The notes under the pieces: generated by a model
Databases searched by the model: none
What the model was told of the DNA's origin: nothing
The model's input: the letters and a program-made list of their open reading frames with translations, nothing else
Program-made: the position numbers and the translations under genes
Shown here: positions 59,532 to 64,000 of the stretch, piece by piece
Layout of the letters: each line of letters starts with the position of its first letter
Position numbering within the stretch: the first letter of the stretch is position 1
NCBI GenBank assembly: GCA_019096065.1
Contig: JAGUCH010000002.1
Span: 12,536,501 to 12,600,500 of the forward strand
Length of the DNA: 64,000 nucleotides
Reading direction: 5' to 3'
DNA from: Paracyclopina nana
Lineage: Eukaryota; Arthropoda; Copepoda; Cyclopoida; Cyclopettidae

Positions 59532-62500
59532 CCTCGTCGACAAAGGCCACGATAAAAGACCATTAAGGTCAGGAAATTCAGGAAAAAGACAGAGAACAAA
59601 AAGAAAGCCGAAAAACAAAGGCCGAAAAGGCCATGCAGAAAGACATGCACACAAAAATCATCAATAAGGAGCTTTATTTATTCCTAGTGAACCAATAATA
59701 ATTTTTTGGAAGAACTTTTTCGCGCACTCATTCGTGAGGGTGAAAAGAGGCTGTATTATTATTATTATAGTTCTAGCACAACATTCAGCCTTTATTTCTC
59801 TTGGGGCTCACCTCCGTCAAATTCCTCAGAGAATTGGTAAAAAACCATGCAGGTCCACAGTGGGCAATTGCTTTGGCCGGAAAAAACCTTGGTGCTTGTG
59901 CATTACGAAGGCCAAAATTGTAATTTGGTAACAATGAGCAAAAAGTTTGCATGATATGCCTTCCTGAAAACCTTCCTCTAACCTTCAAAGTTAGTCCACG
60001 TGTTCTCAAGCATCTTTCAAGTAAGTTCCTGCTGCTAAAGTTTTAAATTCTGAGAATTCCCGTAGTTCAGTAGAAGCCAAATCAAAATATGCTGGCTGGC
60101 CTTCATTAATTTTTAGGCCTTTTCTTCATTAGGATGAGCACAATATTTTTTCTCCTCTCAAGAAGCCAACATTTCTTGGCATTCCCATGGCCTCGGCCTT
60201 CCTATTGTTTTTCAATGTCTTCCAATTATTGCTTTTTGGGTAAACAAGACCGTTAAGCCTTTTGCCTCTTAAGCAGGCCTTAATACGGCTTTGTTATTGC
60301 GATCTCTGCATAAATGATATATAAAGACCGGAACATTTGGGTTTCCTAGGCTGTCTCGTTGGATTTTCTGCTGTTGCTACGAAAATGGCGAGATCGTGGT
60401 GAAACTTGATCTCTCATGCTAGGCTGAGCACAAAGGTAAACAAACATTTTCCTGTTGCCACGTGCACCATCAACAGTGAGGATATAATTTTTTGACACCT
60501 TATTTATATCAATATATATCATTGTCCAAATATCGCAGTTTTGGGCTCGTTCTATTTGCCAAAAGCTAGTGGCTTTTTGCCATTTGATTTTTTGCAGGCA
60601 TGCTTTTTTGTATTAAAGCCACTGGAATGAAGATGAAGAGCTGATTCATTTATTGCTTTACCTGGCATTCAAAATTGATTGTGGATGTAAGCAACGTCAT
60701 GCCTTCTAATAACAGAAGGCCATGTCTGAAAAGAAGGATCAAAGTTAATCTCATTGGAATGGCAGCAGTGTTTGGAACCAGGGTATGATAATGTATACTG
60801 AGATGTCAACACTAGAATATAAACAAGCTACATATTGTCCACATTGTGAGAACAGCCATAAAATTCAACTCATATGTAATTGTTGCGGCATACACCAAAG
60901 TAATACCTGACTACTTTCCCTATTTATACTATGCGAATGATCGAATGCTTGAATTTATCCTCAATACACTGATTCAATTGTGACTATGAGCCAAACTTCA
61001 ATTAGTATGCTATGCTTCTGTAAAATAAGGTTTCACTCCCAGCTCGTATATGTAAGTTGGTATGGCATGCACTATATTGACTCCTGTGCTAAAGAGCTTG
61101 CGTTAAGCAAACATGGCTTTAACGTGTGGCAGAACAAGTATAGTATATAAAACAACACAGCAATGTTAGTGAGTTGGAAAATGAAGATTGAAAGCCAGCA
61201 TTTTTCTTAATTTACTTGGGAAAAAGCACAATATAGCGCGACATTGAGCAGCCGTACATTAATCTTTTTTGTGTAGCTTGTGTGTTTCTTATGAAAAACT
61301 AGGCCTTGATCGCGAGGCCTTTTTGCTCTTTAATTCCAATCAGCTAAAAGCTCGCACGTTTACGAATGCATGCTTTCATTGATTTTTTGCTGAGTAGAAC
61401 GAAGGAAGGCCTAGTGTTCTGCCTTTTTTGCTCCTATATACTGCGAGCAACTGCAGCTAAGAGTAGAAAGATACTATTTTAGCAACAATACGTATATAGT
61501 ATATGGTACATAGTTTCAGCTCGCGTTTTTTGCAGCCTGGCTGCTTGCAGCTACAAGCATGAACTCAATTTGTGCAACTATACTAGCTTTTCTAGCTACT
61601 ACATGCTACATTTGTGTGTATTGACAGTAGTACATTCAGATTAATTATGACACATAATTGGTTTGCATATAAATGAGTACGTCTTAGCTAGTATACCACA
61701 AGCATGCCATGTAAGCATGGAGCTTTAGAAGCACGTGGGTAAAAGGCATGACTTATGGCAATATTCTTTGAAAACTAACCTATTTACGTAGGCACTTGTA
61801 TTGACCACTCCACAGAATACATGGCCATCAATCTCTGAGGAAACCACACAGTAGAGGATATGAAAGACATGGTGGCCTTTAGCAAAGTAGTGGTATATAG
61901 TATCCACAAAGCATATACCAGATCCTGCCTTTCTAATTGGTTGTTTGGTAATGGGGTCATCTTGGAACCTTCAGGAGGAAATTAGTCTAATGGCAAATGC
62001 AGCATTGTTTTTCTACCACGCTTTTTAATACAATCGAGTGGAGAGGAAGCTCTTCTCAAAATAGGCCAAAGCTGTCAAAAGATACCCAATATTGGCATTA
62101 AACTTCCACTTGAAAGCTGTGGCCCCAATTTGGCCATGATTATGAGGCAGTCATATTTTTTAGTGAAAGCAGAAATAACTTAGTGCAGCAGTATGGAAGT
62201 TGGGCGAACATTTTGGGTGGTTGGCATGGTAGATGGTTATTTATTATGACCACCACATGAGGTCTAATAGTGAAACTTTTTTACTGCTATAGTGTACTTT
62301 AGGAGTGCTGTACTAGCATCTCTTATTTTGCTGTCTTTCCTTTGAAAAAGTTTCTCTGGTGAGGGGTAGACAGAGATTTCCCCACATTAGGGCGTGTATA
62401 CCCACCTAATTATGCTAATAATACTCGTCCCCCTTTTCCCTTGGATACAGAATGCTACATTTTTTCTTACTTCAGCTCCAATGTCCCTCCATCCATAATA

Positions 62501-63099
62501 TGTCAATAATATTGCCACAACGTACTACTACTGATGATGGTCAAATACCAATGCCAAGGTCCCCTAGCTATCTCTCTCACATATATGAGTGTACCCACAT
62601 GAATAAACATTATACCACATCTGAGAAATGTAGTAGTATTCCACTGGAACAAATGTTGAAGAAGGATTACAGTTATTATTGTCATTGCTAGCTAAAAATA
62701 TGGTTGCACTAACTGACATGCGTGTGGTGTGGTTACACAATGTGTTGCTACGCCTCCTGTTGAGCGTGGCAAAACGCAACTTGGAACCACCTACCATTAA
62801 TGCGAGATAATGAAGAAATTAGATTTTATTGCGCGCTGTACAATATAGAGCCATATTGACAAAACTGGAGGAGCTCGGTAAGCAGCACACGATTTAATTA
62901 GGTGAAGTGGTGGAAAACTTGAAGGGTAATGGCTGAACCACAAACTAGCATGAACTTTGCCAAATTAATTTCAAGAAGTAGCTCTTGTTAGCAATCAAAT
63001 TCCACCCTGAGCATAAGTAGAATGTGTTTAGTTCATGGAATGGCCGCAGCTGAAATGGTGTCGCTAGTTGTCATCAGCATTAAAAATCCAGACGACATA
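59532..63099. other. Gene-poor AT-rich region
   Basis: 3.5 kb without recognisable genes, RNA genes or elements with clear ends. Confidence 0.35.
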
Positions 63100-63389
63100 C
63101 CCAACCAGAAATTTTTCCAAGTTTTCTGAAAGTTATTGTAACGTGTTAGCACTCCTTGGTTTTACCCAGGTTGAGTTTATGTCGTTATGTAACATTAACT
63201 TCAGTAACTTCATGTAAAAAAAATTGAAAAAAATCGAAGGTGACATGGAGAATATGTGTTTTCGATTTCACCTAGGTGTCAAGGCAGTTAATGTTACAAA
63301 TAATGACTTAAACTCTATGTTGATAAAACGTACTATAAGTTTCACTGAGAGTTTTTTAAGCGTATGAGGGCTCAGTATTTCTGGTTGGG
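63100..63389. mobile_element. 290-bp TA-flanked MITE
   Basis: Starts CCCAACCAGAAAT and ends ATTTCTGGTTGGG, flanked by TA on both sides (63098-63099, 63390-63391). Inner arms also match in inverse: TATGTAACATTAACT near 63190 and AGTTAATGTTACAAATA near 63288. TA duplication plus short TIRs fits a Tc1/mariner-type MITE. No coding capacity. Confidence 0.65.
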
Positions 63390-63391
63390 TA

Positions 63392-64000
63392 GAGCGTACA
63401 TATGTACGCGTACCTTTGCAAGCTTGTAAACAATGCATGGAAATGCAAGCACTCGCATTCTTTGAGGAAATGCAAGTAATTTTTTTTGGCCGAATCCCTT
63501 TGAAATCATATATGTTTGTGCACTTTTGCGTAAGTCCTCGGAACACGTACTAGTAGTACAATTGCATAAAAACAAATAAATAGAGAGTTAAGGAATGGTA
63601 AGCAATATTTGTCTAGCTCAATGCTTAGAGTTGTCTTGACACCTAAAATATTGGTCATAGCTGTATACTGTACATATGGCTTGCAAGGGGCCATATTTTT
63701 TGTGCCTATATGCGCTTATCGGTGCCTTACAACGTAAACTGAATGCCTAGGGATATGAAATATTTGGCAGCAACTTGGAACTTCCATTCCGGGGGGTGAT
63801 GCAAAAAAACATGGACATTTTCTGAAAATGATTCTACATTGTACTTATTGGGATTGTCCTCACATTTTCGGAATATCTACTCGGCACAAAAATAAAAGTT
63901 AACCGAGAAAACTGCATAGCTTTTTTGCTCAGCCTCCAAGTCACGAAAAATGCAAAAGCCAAAAGACTAAAGTTATGTGAAAGCAATCTGATGTCTGATG
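63392..64000. other. AT-rich end of window, nothing recognised
   Basis: Only short open frames; no features supported. Confidence 0.35.

Overview
The window is nuclear DNA of an animal, most likely an arthropod. It holds a contactin with an N-terminal C-type lectin domain, a synaptotagmin 4, mitochondrial-clan P450s and spliced genes with many GT-AG introns of about 45-100 nt. I cannot name the species from sequence alone. The gene-dense parts are compact: several neighbours share 200-400 bp divergent promoters, and two convergent pairs have stop codons only 8 bp apart. From about 49 kb onward the DNA is gene-poor and AT-rich, and repeats dominate.

Layout. 0.4-5.1 kb: contactin (+). 7.5-9.4 kb: a short Cys-loop-receptor-like ligand-binding domain gene with a frameshift, then an orphan seven-helix membrane protein (+). 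9.5-14.9 kb: an NWD1/NWD2-type NACHT-WD40 protein (-). 15.2-17.1 kb: a multi-pass family-2 glycosyltransferase (-). 17.1-21.2 kb: intergenic, with a 684-bp foldback transposon carrying a small secreted-peptide ORF. 21.2-24.6 kb: synaptotagmin 4 (-). 27.1-30.5 kb: CMC1-type twin Cx9C protein (-) and mitochondrial P450 A (+), divergent. 30.9-32.8 kb: a C2H2/TRAF-like (SIAH-like) protein (-). 33.6-34.0 kb: a small basic protein (-). 34.7-36.3 kb: P450 B (-), divergent from a thrombospondin-repeat secreted protein (36.5-38.7 kb, +). 38.8-40.3 kb: SLC17 transporter (+), convergent with mitochondrial peptide-release factor ICT1/mL62 (-). 41.4-43.4 kb: UVSSA (+), convergent with mitochondrial uS12 (-), which is divergent from Spo11 (44.1-45.6 kb, +). 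Spo11 is convergent with a class I aldolase (45.6-46.9 kb, -) that has a complete tRNA-Val(CAC) inside one intron. 48.3-48.8 kb: a terminal coding exon of an unrecognised gene (-). The rest to 64 kb has no secure gene.

Gene models were built by hand: each listed exon chain keeps frame across GT-AG junctions (one GC-AG) and rebuilds the expected family motifs. Functionally the set is mixed: neuronal adhesion and vesicle trafficking (contactin, Syt4), mitochondrial translation and respiratory assembly (uS12m, ICT1, CMC1), DNA repair and meiosis (UVSSA, Spo11), metabolism (aldolase, P450s) and transport (SLC17).

The most unusual material is mobile. Two unrelated-looking elements (19.4-20.1 kb and 55.2-56.1 kb) share one architecture: terminal inverted repeats built from short tandem repeats, and exact 9-bp target-site duplications, as in Foldback/Mutator-like elements. 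Smaller palindromic elements lie at 6.7, 20.9, 28.5, 53.2 and 63.1 kb; the 53.2-kb one has split an older repeat.
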